The notes under the pieces were generated by a model. It did not search any database. It saw only the letters and a program-made list of their open reading frames with translations, and had not been told where the DNA came from. Below are positions 8,758 to 17,355 of a stretch of 64,000 nt of DNA, piece after piece. The position numbers and the translations under genes are program-made. The first letter of the stretch is position 1. Each line of letters starts with the position of its first letter. This stretch comes from Campylobacter devanensis (GTDB taxonomy: Bacteria; Campylobacterota; Campylobacteria; Campylobacterales; Campylobacteraceae). The stretch is from the NCBI RefSeq assembly GCF_002139915.1, contig NZ_CP018788.1, forward strand, positions 1,116,001 to 1,180,000. Reading direction: 5' to 3'.

Positions 8758-11124
8758 ATGGCAGATGAGTTAAAAGAACAACAAGAAGTAGTAATCCAAG
8801 AAAAAGACCCAAATGAAGATATAATTCCAATAGAGTCTTCTGATGAGAGAGCCAAGGAGCAAAAGCAAGAGACAAAGGAGGAGACACCTCAAGAGTCTGA
8901 GGGGGCTAAATCTAAATTTAAACTAACCAAAAAGCTTTTAATGCTAATTGGCGCTAGCATTTTAATTTTTATTCTACTCATTACTGCTTTAATTGCGGCA
9001 TTTTCTGGCTCAGATGAACCAGAATCACAAGTTATAGAGTTAGAAGAGCCAAAACTTATCACACCGCCAACCATAACTCAAAAATTCCAAAGCTCAAAAA
9101 TAGATAGTATGTTAATTAAAGCTAACAAACTCTACGAGAGCGGGAACAAAGCCGAAGCTCTAAAAATATATGAAAATATTGCTGTTTATAACGAATCTCT
9201 ATCAAACTACAACTTAGGCGTATCAAAGATGAATCAAGGGCTATTTAAAGATGCGATTAATTCATTTAAAGATGCTATTGCTAATAATGAAAATATAGCC
9301 GTAAGTGCTATAAATTTAGCCGTTTGCGCACTAGAAATTAATGATGAAAGGCTTTTTGAATACTATATTGATTTAGCTAATGCCTTTATAAATAGAGATA
9401 GTGATGTCAATTTATATGAGTTTTATAATGCCCTTGTAAACTACTATAGAGGCTACTATATAGAAGCTTTACATGCTTTAGATTTATCAAATTCAAAATA
9501 TTATACCAGCCAAAAAGAGTATCTAAGATCTAAAATTCTAAGCTACCTACACGAAGATCAAAAGGCTATTCAAGCTATTAAAGCAGTTGAAGATTATGAT
9601 ATTAGCCTGCCTCTTGGACTTCTTCATGCACGACTTGGAGAGTATAAAGAGGCTAAAAAGTATCTAAATAAAGCGCTAGTTGATGAAAAAAATGCTCCAT
9701 CAACATATCTAGCCATATCTCTAATTGATTTAAAAACAGGAGAATTTGGCTCAGCAGCTAAAACTTTAAAAATGTTAAATGATTTTAACTCCACTTTTGT
9801 ACGTGATACATATCCTATTAAGACAGTTTTAAATCCAGAGCTTTTTGATATAAATTTAGCCCAAAATAACTATGATTTAACTAAATTTTTTGACCAAAAT
9901 AGCCTTTATCAAATTCTATTTTATTTCACTCCATACAAGGCCTTTAATCCTAAGCAAACAATCGAATATATAAGAAAAGGTGGCTTGAGCCTATTTGTTG
10001 ATGAAAGTAGTATAGCTGATGAGTATCTAGAGACTAGTGGTATAGTATCTAAAGCTAATGTAATGCTATCTCAAGCAATTTTTAAAGCACTAAATAATAA
10101 ACTAAGAGAAGCTAATAGCGACTTTTTAGAGATTACAAAACTATATCCAAATCACTCAATTGTTCAGTTTAATCTAGCTCTTACATTTGCTCAGTTAGGT
10201 GATTTTGCCCAAGCATATAAGCACTTTGTAACTAGCTATCACCTAGACCCATCTAACTACATAGCTGGCGCATACGCTATAATGGCTGCTAAAATGATAG
10301 GCAGAGATGCTAAGCGCCTTACAAAAGAAGTAATGGATACAATGGATACAGATACAAATCTAGACCAAGATAATATCTATAAAGCAATGATTCAGCTAAC
10401 CCAAGGAAATCAAGGCGCACTAAATGATTGGCTAGATAAAAACTATAATGAAAGCGTGTTAAATATCGTATTTAATATTATATGTGCCTATATTACAGAT
10501 AGAAATGATATTGTAATCTTAGCTACTGATAAGCTAAATCAAAAGCTACCAAACGATGTACTAACTAACATAATCTACTCAGTTACTCGTTTTGATGTAA
10601 AAAATATCAAAAACTACGCTAAAGATATCCAGGTTAAATTCCTAACAACCAAACTAGATAAAGGTACTCTCTATGGCGGTGCAACCATTATCAAAACTGA
10701 ATATATTAAACTTTTACAAATCGCAGGATTGCTAAATATAGAGCGTGAAAGTATTATTAAAGACTTAAAAATCTCATCTGATAATACTAAGGATATTTTA
10801 CACACATTAGCATATTTAAGCCTATTTACAGGACACTATGAAGAGGCCTATACTATCTATAATGAGCTAGTAAATACTGAAAAAGAAGATGATGCAAACA
10901 CGCTATTTTTAGCCAGCGTTGCAAGTATTGGGGCAAATCATCCTGATAGTGCCATCGCTTATCTTGAACTTGCTAAACTTACTAACCCAACCTATAGCGA
11001 GGCTAGGCTAGCACTTGGATTTTTATATCAAGAAGTTGGAAATATTGATGCAGCCATCACACAGTATAGTGGATTAGGTGATAGCAAATATCACAGCCAA
11101 TTTTTCACCTTTAGGCTAGAGTAG
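8758..11124 (+). CDS. Membrane-anchored tetratricopeptide-repeat protein
   Basis: 788 residues. The N-terminal ~55 residues are acidic and Gln/Glu-rich, followed by one transmembrane helix at about residues 60-82 (LLMLIGASILIFILLITALIAA). The rest is helical with several TPR-like units (KANKLYESGNKAEALKIYENIA; YNLGVSKMNQGLFKDAINSFKDAI; and at the C-terminus ARLALGFLYQEVGNIDAAITQY). The topology suggests a cytoplasmic tail with a large periplasmic repeat domain. It sits 11 bases after serS, the position of a TPR protein in C. jejuni. Binding partner unknown. Confidence 0.85.
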   Translation: MADELKEQQEVVIQEKDPNEDIIPIESSDERAKEQKQETKEETPQESEGAKSKFKLTKKLLMLIGASILIFILLITALIAAFSGSDEPESQVIELEEPKLITPPTITQKFQSSKIDSMLIKANKLYESGNKAEALKIYENIAVYNESLSNYNLGVSKMNQGLFKDAINSFKDAIANNENIAVSAINLAVCALEINDERLFEYYIDLANAFINRDSDVNLYEFYNALVNYYRGYYIEALHALDLSNSKYYTSQKEYLRSKILSYLHEDQKAIQAIKAVEDYDISLPLGLLHARLGEYKEAKKYLNKALVDEKNAPSTYLAISLIDLKTGEFGSAAKTLKMLNDFNSTFVRDTYPIKTVLNPELFDINLAQNNYDLTKFFDQNSLYQILFYFTPYKAFNPKQTIEYIRKGGLSLFVDESSIADEYLETSGIVSKANVMLSQAIFKALNNKLREANSDFLEITKLYPNHSIVQFNLALTFAQLGDFAQAYKHFVTSYHLDPSNYIAGAYAIMAAKMIGRDAKRLTKEVMDTMDTDTNLDQDNIYKAMIQLTQGNQGALNDWLDKNYNESVLNIVFNIICAYITDRNDIVILATDKLNQKLPNDVLTNIIYSVTRFDVKNIKNYAKDIQVKFLTTKLDKGTLYGGATIIKTEYIKLLQIAGLLNIERESIIKDLKISSDNTKDILHTLAYLSLFTGHYEEAYTIYNELVNTEKEDDANTLFLASVASIGANHPDSAIAYLELAKLTNPTYSEARLALGFLYQEVGNIDAAITQYSGLGDSKYHSQFFTFRLE

Positions 11125-12339
11125 TTATCTAATCTGGCCTTGACCTCTAATAATATATTTGTAAGTCGTTAGTTCATCTACGCCTACAGGACCACGAGCA
11201 TGCATTTTGCAAGTGCTAATACCAACCTCTGCGCCAAAGCCAAACTCTCCCCCATCGCTAAATCTAGTTGAAGCATTTGCATAGACGCACGCACTATCAA
11301 CACGGCTTAAAAATTCCTCACAAGCAGCATAATCATCGCTTATAATCGCTTCACTATGTCCACTACTATATTCATCAATATGATCTAGCGCCTCATATAA
11401 ACTACCTACAATTTTTAAATTCAGCTCAAAATCTAAATACTCATTATAATAGCTTTTGTCTGTAGCTTCAAAGCAATTTATTATATTAACACTCTTTTGA
11501 CAGCCGTGAATTTTTACACTAAATTTATCAAGTCTAGCTTTTAATAGTGGCAAGAAATCAGCAGCAATACTCTCATCAACTAGCACACACTCAGCAGCAT
11601 TGCAAACACCTGGACGAGAGCATTTGGCATTTACGCAGATATCTAATGCTTTTTGAATATTTGCAGCCTTATGAACATAGATATGACAGACTCCCTTATC
11701 ATGCTTTAATACAGGTATAGAGGAGTTAGCACTTACAAATTTTACCAGCCCCTCCCCTCCTCTAGGAACTACTAAATCTATATATCTATCCATTCTAATA
11801 AACTCTAGCACCTCATCTCTGCTAATATCAAAATACTCTATACAGCCACCATACTCACCTAGGCTATTTTTGATTATACTTGCAAGGGCTAAATTTGAGT
11901 TTATAGCCTCTTTGCCACCCTTTAATGCACAGCCATTAGCGCTTTTAATAGCAAGAGCGGCTACTTCAGCTGTGACATTTGGTCTAGATTCGTATATCAT
12001 AGCAATCACCCCAAGAGGCACACTGATTTTTTCTATCTTTAATCCGCTTTTAGCACTCCAGCCATCGTGAATTTTACCAATTGGATCTTTTAACATTGCT
12101 ATATCTCTAATCCCATCTGCAAGAGACTTTATACGCACTTCATCTAGCTTTAATCTATCTTGCAAAGCTGGACTTAAATCCTTAGCATTTTGTAAATCTA
12201 TTGCGTTAGCTTCTATAATTTTAGCTATATTATTTTCTATTGCATCAGCTATTTTTTGTATTAAATTTGCTCTTTGGTTTTGATTTAAAATTTGTAATTT
12301 TTTAGTAACTTTTTTTAACTCTTTTAGTCTATTTTCCAT
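11125..12339 (-). CDS. proA: Gamma-glutamyl phosphate reductase
   Basis: Second step of proline synthesis, reducing glutamyl-5-phosphate to the semialdehyde with NADPH. 404 residues of the aldehyde-dehydrogenase fold. The catalytic Cys lies in CSRPGVCNAAECVLV, and VPRGGEGLV and the terminal ARGPVGVDELTTYKY are family motifs. Convergent with the TPR gene: the two stop codons are adjacent and no terminator is visible between them. proB is not in this window. Confidence 0.96.
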   Translation of the reverse strand: MENRLKELKKVTKKLQILNQNQRANLIQKIADAIENNIAKIIEANAIDLQNAKDLSPALQDRLKLDEVRIKSLADGIRDIAMLKDPIGKIHDGWSAKSGLKIEKISVPLGVIAMIYESRPNVTAEVAALAIKSANGCALKGGKEAINSNLALASIIKNSLGEYGGCIEYFDISRDEVLEFIRMDRYIDLVVPRGGEGLVKFVSANSSIPVLKHDKGVCHIYVHKAANIQKALDICVNAKCSRPGVCNAAECVLVDESIAADFLPLLKARLDKFSVKIHGCQKSVNIINCFEATDKSYYNEYLDFELNLKIVGSLYEALDHIDEYSSGHSEAIISDDYAACEEFLSRVDSACVYANASTRFSDGGEFGFGAEVGISTCKMHARGPVGVDELTTYKYIIRGQGQIR

Positions 12340-12389
12340 ATTTTACTCGCTTAATTTTTAGCTATTATATTAGCAAGTTTTTATTAAAT

Positions 12390-13163
12390 TTACCCTTTTA
12401 TGCGTTCTAAAAATTTTTGTAAATTACCGCTTTGACCTATGCGATATAAAGCAAAATCATATTTAATTGGATCATTTGGATCAAATAGAGTTAAATTATC
12501 AGTAATTTGCTTAGCTGCTTTATAATCATAGCTTTTGCGGCTACATAGGCCAATTGCTTGAGCTACTTTGTGAGTGTGCGTATCAAGCGGTAAGATTAAA
12601 TTTGATTTATTAATATTTTTAAATAATCCAAGATCAATATCACTATCTCTTACCATCCATCTAAGCCACATATTATAGCGTTTATATGGGCTTTTAGGTT
12701 CAGTTTTAAACTCTTTACCAAAGAAAAACTCATACCCACTTGAGCGGTACTCATTAAGCCTATAAATTTCATTAATAAGCATATTTATACCATAAATAAT
12801 AGCACTATTTTGAGAACCTTTTTGTATTATATTTTCTAAATCTAACTCCCTTTTAGCTCTTGCCATCGTTACAAAAATTTGCGCCACATCTAAGCTATTT
12901 TGAAATCTATAGATATATTTTTTCTCCAAAGTAATATCTAAAATATCCTTATCGCTTAAGCTTAAAATATTAAAATCCAATCCAATTAAAAACTTCACAA
13001 TTGCCCTAGCATTACCATAAGCAAAAAGCGCACAAATAAGCGTTATTACTGGATCGGTTTTAAATTTAGTAGCGATTTGAAGTGGATCAGCAGCACTATA
13101 AAGGCCATTTGTAGTATTTGCCCTAGAGAGTTCATCATCTAGGGCGAGTTTTAGTCTATTCAT
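12390..13163 (-). CDS. TIGR02757-family protein (DUF2400)
   Basis: 257 residues matching the uncharacterised TIGR02757 family, with LICALFAYGNARAIVKFL near the N-terminus and the conserved core YKRYNMWLRWMVR...DLGLF...LILPLDTHTHKVAQAIGL. The family resembles the HhH-GPD base-excision glycosylase fold, but its activity is unknown. Its ATG overlaps the flgK stop by one base (TAATG), so it is translated with the flagellar operon. I see no functional link to flagella in the sequence. Confidence 0.82.
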   Translation of the reverse strand: MNRLKLALDDELSRANTTNGLYSAADPLQIATKFKTDPVITLICALFAYGNARAIVKFLIGLDFNILSLSDKDILDITLEKKYIYRFQNSLDVAQIFVTMARAKRELDLENIIQKGSQNSAIIYGINMLINEIYRLNEYRSSGYEFFFGKEFKTEPKSPYKRYNMWLRWMVRDSDIDLGLFKNINKSNLILPLDTHTHKVAQAIGLCSRKSYDYKAAKQITDNLTLFDPNDPIKYDFALYRIGQSGNLQKFLERIKG

Positions 13164-15019
13164 TATTGTTTTGTAGATAGGAGCGTATTTAACATCTGAT
13201 CGACTGTAGTTATGATCTTTGCTGCTGCGCCATAGCTACTTTGAAAACGAATTAAATTTGATAACTCTTCATCAATATTTACCCCGCTAATGCTTTGATG
13301 CTCAGCATATACACTAGCATATAGAGATTGATTAGTTGAGTTTAGTGCTATTACCGATTCAGTTCTACCAGCAATATCTGATGTTAAGTAACGATAATAT
13401 CCGCTGATTGTTTCATTTTTTATACTGCCATCTTTATTGATAAAATCTACTTGTTTAGTTTGTAGCAATACCATCTCATTTGCCATAGTATTATCGCCAT
13501 CTATTGGAGCTTTGCTACCTTGTATTTTAGAACTATCAGCTCTTAGACTTTGTTCAACTTGCATATTTGATGCTTTAGTTCCTTCAAAGAACTGACTCAT
13601 ACCAAAAACACCAGCAAAATTTGTCCCATTATCTTCAATTGATATTGTATATTCGCCCTCAGCACCTTTTGGAATAAAGCCTAGTTTTCCCATTCCTATT
13701 TTTGGATCAAATGTATAAATCGCCTCAAAATAATCATCTAAATCATCATTTGTATTATTATTGCCATTACCATCGACATTTGAATTAAACTGCGAAACGA
13801 TTGATGTTCCTTGTGTTGTATCATTCATAGTAGTCGATGCATCGATATTTATAGATTTTCTAGCGACCTCTTTCCCTGAAGCATTATAGACAACTACATC
13901 AAAGCTCCCACTTTGTATATATGAGCTATAGTTTTGTAGCGTCATATCCTTATCCATATCTTTTAAATCTATACTATGCATCTTATCTTGAGCTGATAAC
14001 GCATAGATATTGTTAGTATGAACAATCATAGTTTGAGCAAATGTATCAAGGTTATTTCTAAAATCAGTAATAGTTCCATCCATAAATTCGCCATGCTCAT
14101 CTACGTTTCTACCACGCAAATCAAGCATAGCACCTAGTTTGCCATTAGTAATTTTATTACTCATTTCTACTCTAGTTTCATCATTTAACTCATAGTATAT
14201 AGTAGCAAATCCATCTTTAGAAGCCTGCGTATCTAGCTTTAATGGGTGAAAATTTACCCCTTCAACAAGCGTTATACCATCAATTGCTAGAGTATAATCT
14301 TTGCCTTGGTCAGTCATTGCACCACCATATCTACTATCAGACATAATATCATTTTTAAATGTTGAGATATTAACTAAATTTGCCATTGTAGATTCTAGCT
14401 GGTCTCTTTTATCTCTTAAATCATTAGCATTAACTGAGCCACTTTTACCCTCAACTGATTGAATTTGCCTATTTATATCTGCTATTTGCTGACCTAAGCG
14501 ATTTATCTCCTCTACTGCTATTACGATATCATCATTTATACTTTTATGTATAGTCTGTAGCTGAAGCGCAGTATCATTTACTCTATGAGTTAGCGTATTT
14601 GTAATATTTAGCAAATTTTCTTTTTGACTAGATTCATATGAGTGAGAAGCAAAATTATTCCACGCTTGATAGTAGTTTTGGATATCATTTAGCAACCCTG
14701 TATCTTGCAAATCTGGAAATCTTTGAGTAATCTCTTTTAAAATATCCTCTTTATAAGATGTACACTCTTTATTTGATGATGCAGTTTTTAGTTTAGTAAA
14801 GGTAAATTCATCATGAATCCTTACAATCGTATCAACTCTAGTTCCAAGCCCAATATCGCCAGGAGTTGCATGAAGCGGATTAGCAGCTGATTGGACCACC
14901 CTTTGGCGAGTATAGTAATCACTATTTACATTGGTGATATTTTGCCCTGTTACTTGAATTTGAATTTGAGCTGCATTTAGACCGCTCACGCCTGTGTATA
15001 AAGAATCAAAAATTCCCAT
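13163..15019 (-). CDS. flgK: Flagellar hook-associated protein FlgK (HAP1)
   Basis: Hook-filament junction protein exported by the flagellar type III apparatus. The N-terminus (MGIFDSLYTGVSGLNAAQIQIQ...TGQNITNVNSDYYTRQR) and C-terminus (LSNLIRFQSSYGAAAKIITTVDQMLNTLL) are the coiled-coil ends shared by rod/hook/HAP proteins, with a variable middle. 618 residues is normal for Campylobacter. It follows the FlgN-like chaperone gene by one base. Confidence 0.96.
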   Translation of the reverse strand: MGIFDSLYTGVSGLNAAQIQIQVTGQNITNVNSDYYTRQRVVQSAANPLHATPGDIGLGTRVDTIVRIHDEFTFTKLKTASSNKECTSYKEDILKEITQRFPDLQDTGLLNDIQNYYQAWNNFASHSYESSQKENLLNITNTLTHRVNDTALQLQTIHKSINDDIVIAVEEINRLGQQIADINRQIQSVEGKSGSVNANDLRDKRDQLESTMANLVNISTFKNDIMSDSRYGGAMTDQGKDYTLAIDGITLVEGVNFHPLKLDTQASKDGFATIYYELNDETRVEMSNKITNGKLGAMLDLRGRNVDEHGEFMDGTITDFRNNLDTFAQTMIVHTNNIYALSAQDKMHSIDLKDMDKDMTLQNYSSYIQSGSFDVVVYNASGKEVARKSINIDASTTMNDTTQGTSIVSQFNSNVDGNGNNNTNDDLDDYFEAIYTFDPKIGMGKLGFIPKGAEGEYTISIEDNGTNFAGVFGMSQFFEGTKASNMQVEQSLRADSSKIQGSKAPIDGDNTMANEMVLLQTKQVDFINKDGSIKNETISGYYRYLTSDIAGRTESVIALNSTNQSLYASVYAEHQSISGVNIDEELSNLIRFQSSYGAAAKIITTVDQMLNTLLSTKQ

Positions 15020-15020
15020 A

Positions 15021-15464
15021 TCAAATCCTTAATTTTAGTAGTTTTTCAGCATCTGCTAGGCTAGATTTTGTCCCATCTCCATATGAGCTTGGATTTTGTG
15101 CGCCTAGCATTGTCTTTAGTAGTGAGTCATAGAATTCTTTGACCACAACTACTGATTTAGCATACTCTTTATTAAATTTTTGGAGAGTTTCTAATGAGTC
15201 TCTTAATTGAGCTAATCTATCTTTTATCTCATCAGATAACATACTAGCTAAATCTGTGCCAGCATTAGCTTGAGCTAGTTTGACTAATTCATTATCAAGC
15301 TGAGATTTAGTTTTTTCAAATTTTCGGACTAATTCGGTTTTTTTCTTGCTGTGGTCATCTACATGTGAGTGGTCAGCTTTTTGAATATTTTCTATATCTT
15401 GCTTAGTGATTGCTATTAATTCACCAAGCTCCGATATAGCCTCGTCTAGATAGTGTTTTACCAT
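15021..15464 (-). CDS. flgN: FlgN-like flagellar export chaperone
   Basis: 147 residues, almost entirely amphipathic helix (ELGELIAITKQDIENIQKA... LRDSLETLQKFNKEY), the usual form of FlgN chaperones that protect FlgK and FlgL before export. Assignment rests on size, helical composition and position between flgM and flgK, the order known in C. jejuni. Ribosome-binding site AAAGGAG. Confidence 0.7.
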   Translation of the reverse strand: MVKHYLDEAISELGELIAITKQDIENIQKADHSHVDDHSKKKTELVRKFEKTKSQLDNELVKLAQANAGTDLASMLSDEIKDRLAQLRDSLETLQKFNKEYAKSVVVVKEFYDSLLKTMLGAQNPSSYGDGTKSSLADAEKLLKLRI

Positions 15465-15501
15465 ATTTTGCTCCTTTGATTACTCAAAGAAGCAGTTAAA
15501 T

Positions 15502-15702
15502 TTAGACCAAAGAATCTGCGATTTTTTTAGAAAGGGCGTCTATATCTACTTTATACTCGCCTTTTTGTATCATCGCAGTTAGCTCTTTTATCTTAGAGTT
15601 ACCACTACTTTGAGTTTGTGTTAATTGTTCGTTTTTTTTCTCTTCGTTTTTTGGTGTTACGATGCTATTATAGATAGCACCTGCTTTTATAGAACCTATC
15701 AT
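15502..15702 (-). CDS. flgM: Anti-sigma28 factor FlgM
   Basis: 66 residues. Binds and inhibits the flagellar sigma factor FliA until the hook is finished. The N-terminal half is Gln/Ser/Lys-rich and probably disordered. The C-terminal half IKELTAMIQKGEYKVDIDALSKKIADSLV is the FlgM sigma-binding helix pattern. Small size is typical of Campylobacter FlgM. It has its own sigma28 promoter just upstream, giving the expected feedback loop. Confidence 0.85.
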   Translation of the reverse strand: MIGSIKAGAIYNSIVTPKNEEKKNEQLTQTQSSGNSKIKELTAMIQKGEYKVDIDALSKKIADSLV

Positions 15703-15738
15703 CGTAAATCCTTTTTAGCTAATTATTTTATTTAAGCT

Positions 15739-15765
15739 AAATCGGAAAAATTCAACTTTTATTTA
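15739..15765 (-). promoter_or_regulatory. Sigma28 (FliA) promoter of flgM
   Basis: On the minus strand TAAA, 15 bases, then TCCGATTT matches the FliA consensus (TAAA-N15-GCCGATAA; Campylobacter variants read CGATTT/CGATAT). The -35 part overlaps the flgJ stop codon, and the -10 part is about 37 bases before the flgM ATG. Confidence 0.75.
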
Positions 15766-16059
15766 GGCTCTCTCTTTTAAAAAATTATATAACAACTCAG
15801 AAAATCCAAATCCACCACTTAGCGCCTTACTCATTGCATCATTATACATAGAGTTATAAATCTTATCGCCCGGATCTTCTGGAAATAGCGGATTTTCATT
15901 TTTTAATGCAATATCTAAAACCTCCTTAACCAAAAATGCCTCAAAAGCATCAGTTTGCTCTCTAAGCGCTACATCATCAACAGGTTTTGTATTGCCTATA
16001 TTTTGCGTACTTGCAGCATTATACGCACTAAGTGCTGCGCTAGTATCTACTCTCATCAT
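15763..16059 (-). CDS. flgJ: Flagellar rod-binding protein FlgJ (N-terminal domain only)
   Basis: 98 residues covering only the rod-binding domain (ALREQTDAFEAFLVKEVLDIAL... NSMYNDAMSKALSGGFGFSELLYNFL). The muramidase domain of enterobacterial FlgJ is absent, as is normal in epsilonproteobacteria. The gene overlaps the flgI stop by 4 bases behind a strong GGAGGTG. A second in-frame ATG three bases on is an equally good start. Confidence 0.88.
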   Translation of the reverse strand: MMRVDTSAALSAYNAASTQNIGNTKPVDDVALREQTDAFEAFLVKEVLDIALKNENPLFPEDPGDKIYNSMYNDAMSKALSGGFGFSELLYNFLKERA

Positions 16060-17105
16060 ATCACCTCCACGCCAGCTTGGATCGCTCCAGCTCGTTTTAA
16101 ATTCTCAATAATTGCTATAATCTCTTTTGGTGTTGCGCCTAGCTTATTTAAAGCCCTTGTGATATTAGCTACTGTGACATTTCCTTGATTCATTTTAATT
16201 GTGTTTGTATTAGTATTAATCGCTACATTACCGATATCTACATCACCAGCAGCAGGTGCAGCCGGATCAAATCCGCTTCCATCAATCTGAATTGTAATAG
16301 CGCCATGGGAGATTATAACAGGCTCAACCTTGATATTTATGCCGCTTATTACCGTACCTGTACGCTCATCGATTATAATCTTATCTTCAGCCTTATAGTT
16401 CATATCAGTCTCTAGCACGCTAGCTAAAAACTCCACCATACTAATACCAGATGGCTTAGTTAAAGTAATGGTTCTAGGATCAAGCGCCATTGCCGAACCA
16501 GCACCAAATTTAGATATGATAGTATTTTGCATATCTATTGCAGTTTGAAAGCTTGAATTTTTTAGACTTAAATTTGCATTTGGTTTATTATAGATATCAT
16601 ATACTACCTCTTTTTCAACCAAAGCACCATCCATTATAGTTGCAACCGTTGGATGATTTCCGCCTTTTGCAGTTGAGCCACCAAGCGTTAAAGCGCCTTG
16701 AGCTAGAGCGTAAATATCACCATCAACACCCTTAAGTGCTGTAAGCAAAAGCGTTCCGCCAATTAAATTTTTAGCATCACCAATGGAACTAACTGTAACA
16801 TCTAGATTATCACCTTGACGAGCAAAAGGAGGAAGCTTTGCTGTAACCATAACAGCAGCTGTATTTTTAGATTTGATATCATTTGGATCGACTTTGACAT
16901 TGACCGTTTGAAGCATATTTGATAGCGATTGAATGGTAAATTCGCTACTACTACCATCGCCTGTGCCATTTAAACCAACAACCAATCCATAACCGATTAG
17001 TTGGTTATCACGAACACCTACAACACTAGCTAACTCTTTAATCATAGCAGCCTGTGCACTAAGTGCCATAAATAATGCTAGAAGCAATATTTTAATCGCT
17101 TTCAT
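16056..17105 (-). CDS. flgI: Flagellar P-ring protein FlgI
   Basis: Forms the periplasmic P ring around the flagellar rod. 349 residues: a cleavable signal peptide (MKAIKILLLALFMALSAQAA), then typical FlgI sequence (IKELASVVGVRDNQLIGYGLVVGLNGTGD; ALAQGALTLGG; ALNKLGATPKEIIAIIENLKRAGAI). First gene of the flgI-flgJ-flgM-flgN-flgK operon, transcribed from a sigma54 promoter upstream. Confidence 0.97.
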   Translation of the reverse strand: MKAIKILLLALFMALSAQAAMIKELASVVGVRDNQLIGYGLVVGLNGTGDGSSSEFTIQSLSNMLQTVNVKVDPNDIKSKNTAAVMVTAKLPPFARQGDNLDVTVSSIGDAKNLIGGTLLLTALKGVDGDIYALAQGALTLGGSTAKGGNHPTVATIMDGALVEKEVVYDIYNKPNANLSLKNSSFQTAIDMQNTIISKFGAGSAMALDPRTITLTKPSGISMVEFLASVLETDMNYKAEDKIIIDERTGTVISGINIKVEPVIISHGAITIQIDGSGFDPAAPAAGDVDIGNVAINTNTNTIKMNQGNVTVANITRALNKLGATPKEIIAIIENLKRAGAIQAGVEVI

Positions 17106-17146
17106 ACAAGTCCTTTATTTGTAAATTCAAATAATTTCTTGTATGT

Positions 17147-17166
17147 AAAGCAATTTTTATTCCAAA
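17147..17166 (-). promoter_or_regulatory. Sigma54 (RpoN) promoter of the flgI operon
   Basis: On the minus strand TTTGGAATAAAAATTGCTTT contains the invariant GG and GC exactly 10 bases apart and fits the Campylobacter RpoN consensus GGAA-N6-TTGCTT. It lies about 42 bases before the flgI ATG, as expected for class II flagellar genes under FlgSR control. Confidence 0.9.
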
Positions 17167-17213
17167 TTTAATAAGGTTGATTATCTTATATAGAAATTTA
17201 TTTTAATGTTCTT

Positions 17214-17351
17214 TTAGCGTGGCAACAAAGTCGCCACTAAAGAACCCGAGCAACATAAAGGCACAGCGATACTAACTATCGCTGGCTTTGTTGCGAGAAT
17301 AAAGGCTTTAGCCCCACTGGCGTGGGGTACCCCTGTTATGTAAAAGTTCAA
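17214..17351. other. GC-rich structured intergenic element with possible 45-codon ORF on minus strand
   Basis: This 140-bp stretch is far richer in G+C than its surroundings and holds several hairpins: GTGGC/GCCAC (17219-17237), AGCGAT/ATCGCT (17265-17283), CCCCAC/GTGGGG (17312-17327), plus a long-range pair GCAACAAAG (17222-17230)/CTTTGTTGC (17286-17294). The minus strand is open for 45 codons from a TTG at 17351 (begins LNFYITGVPHASGAKAF, ends at 17214) with no clear ribosome-binding site. It may be a structured RNA, the livJ 3' region, or a dispersed repeat; coding use is doubtful. Confidence 0.4.
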
Positions 17352-17355
17352 AGTA

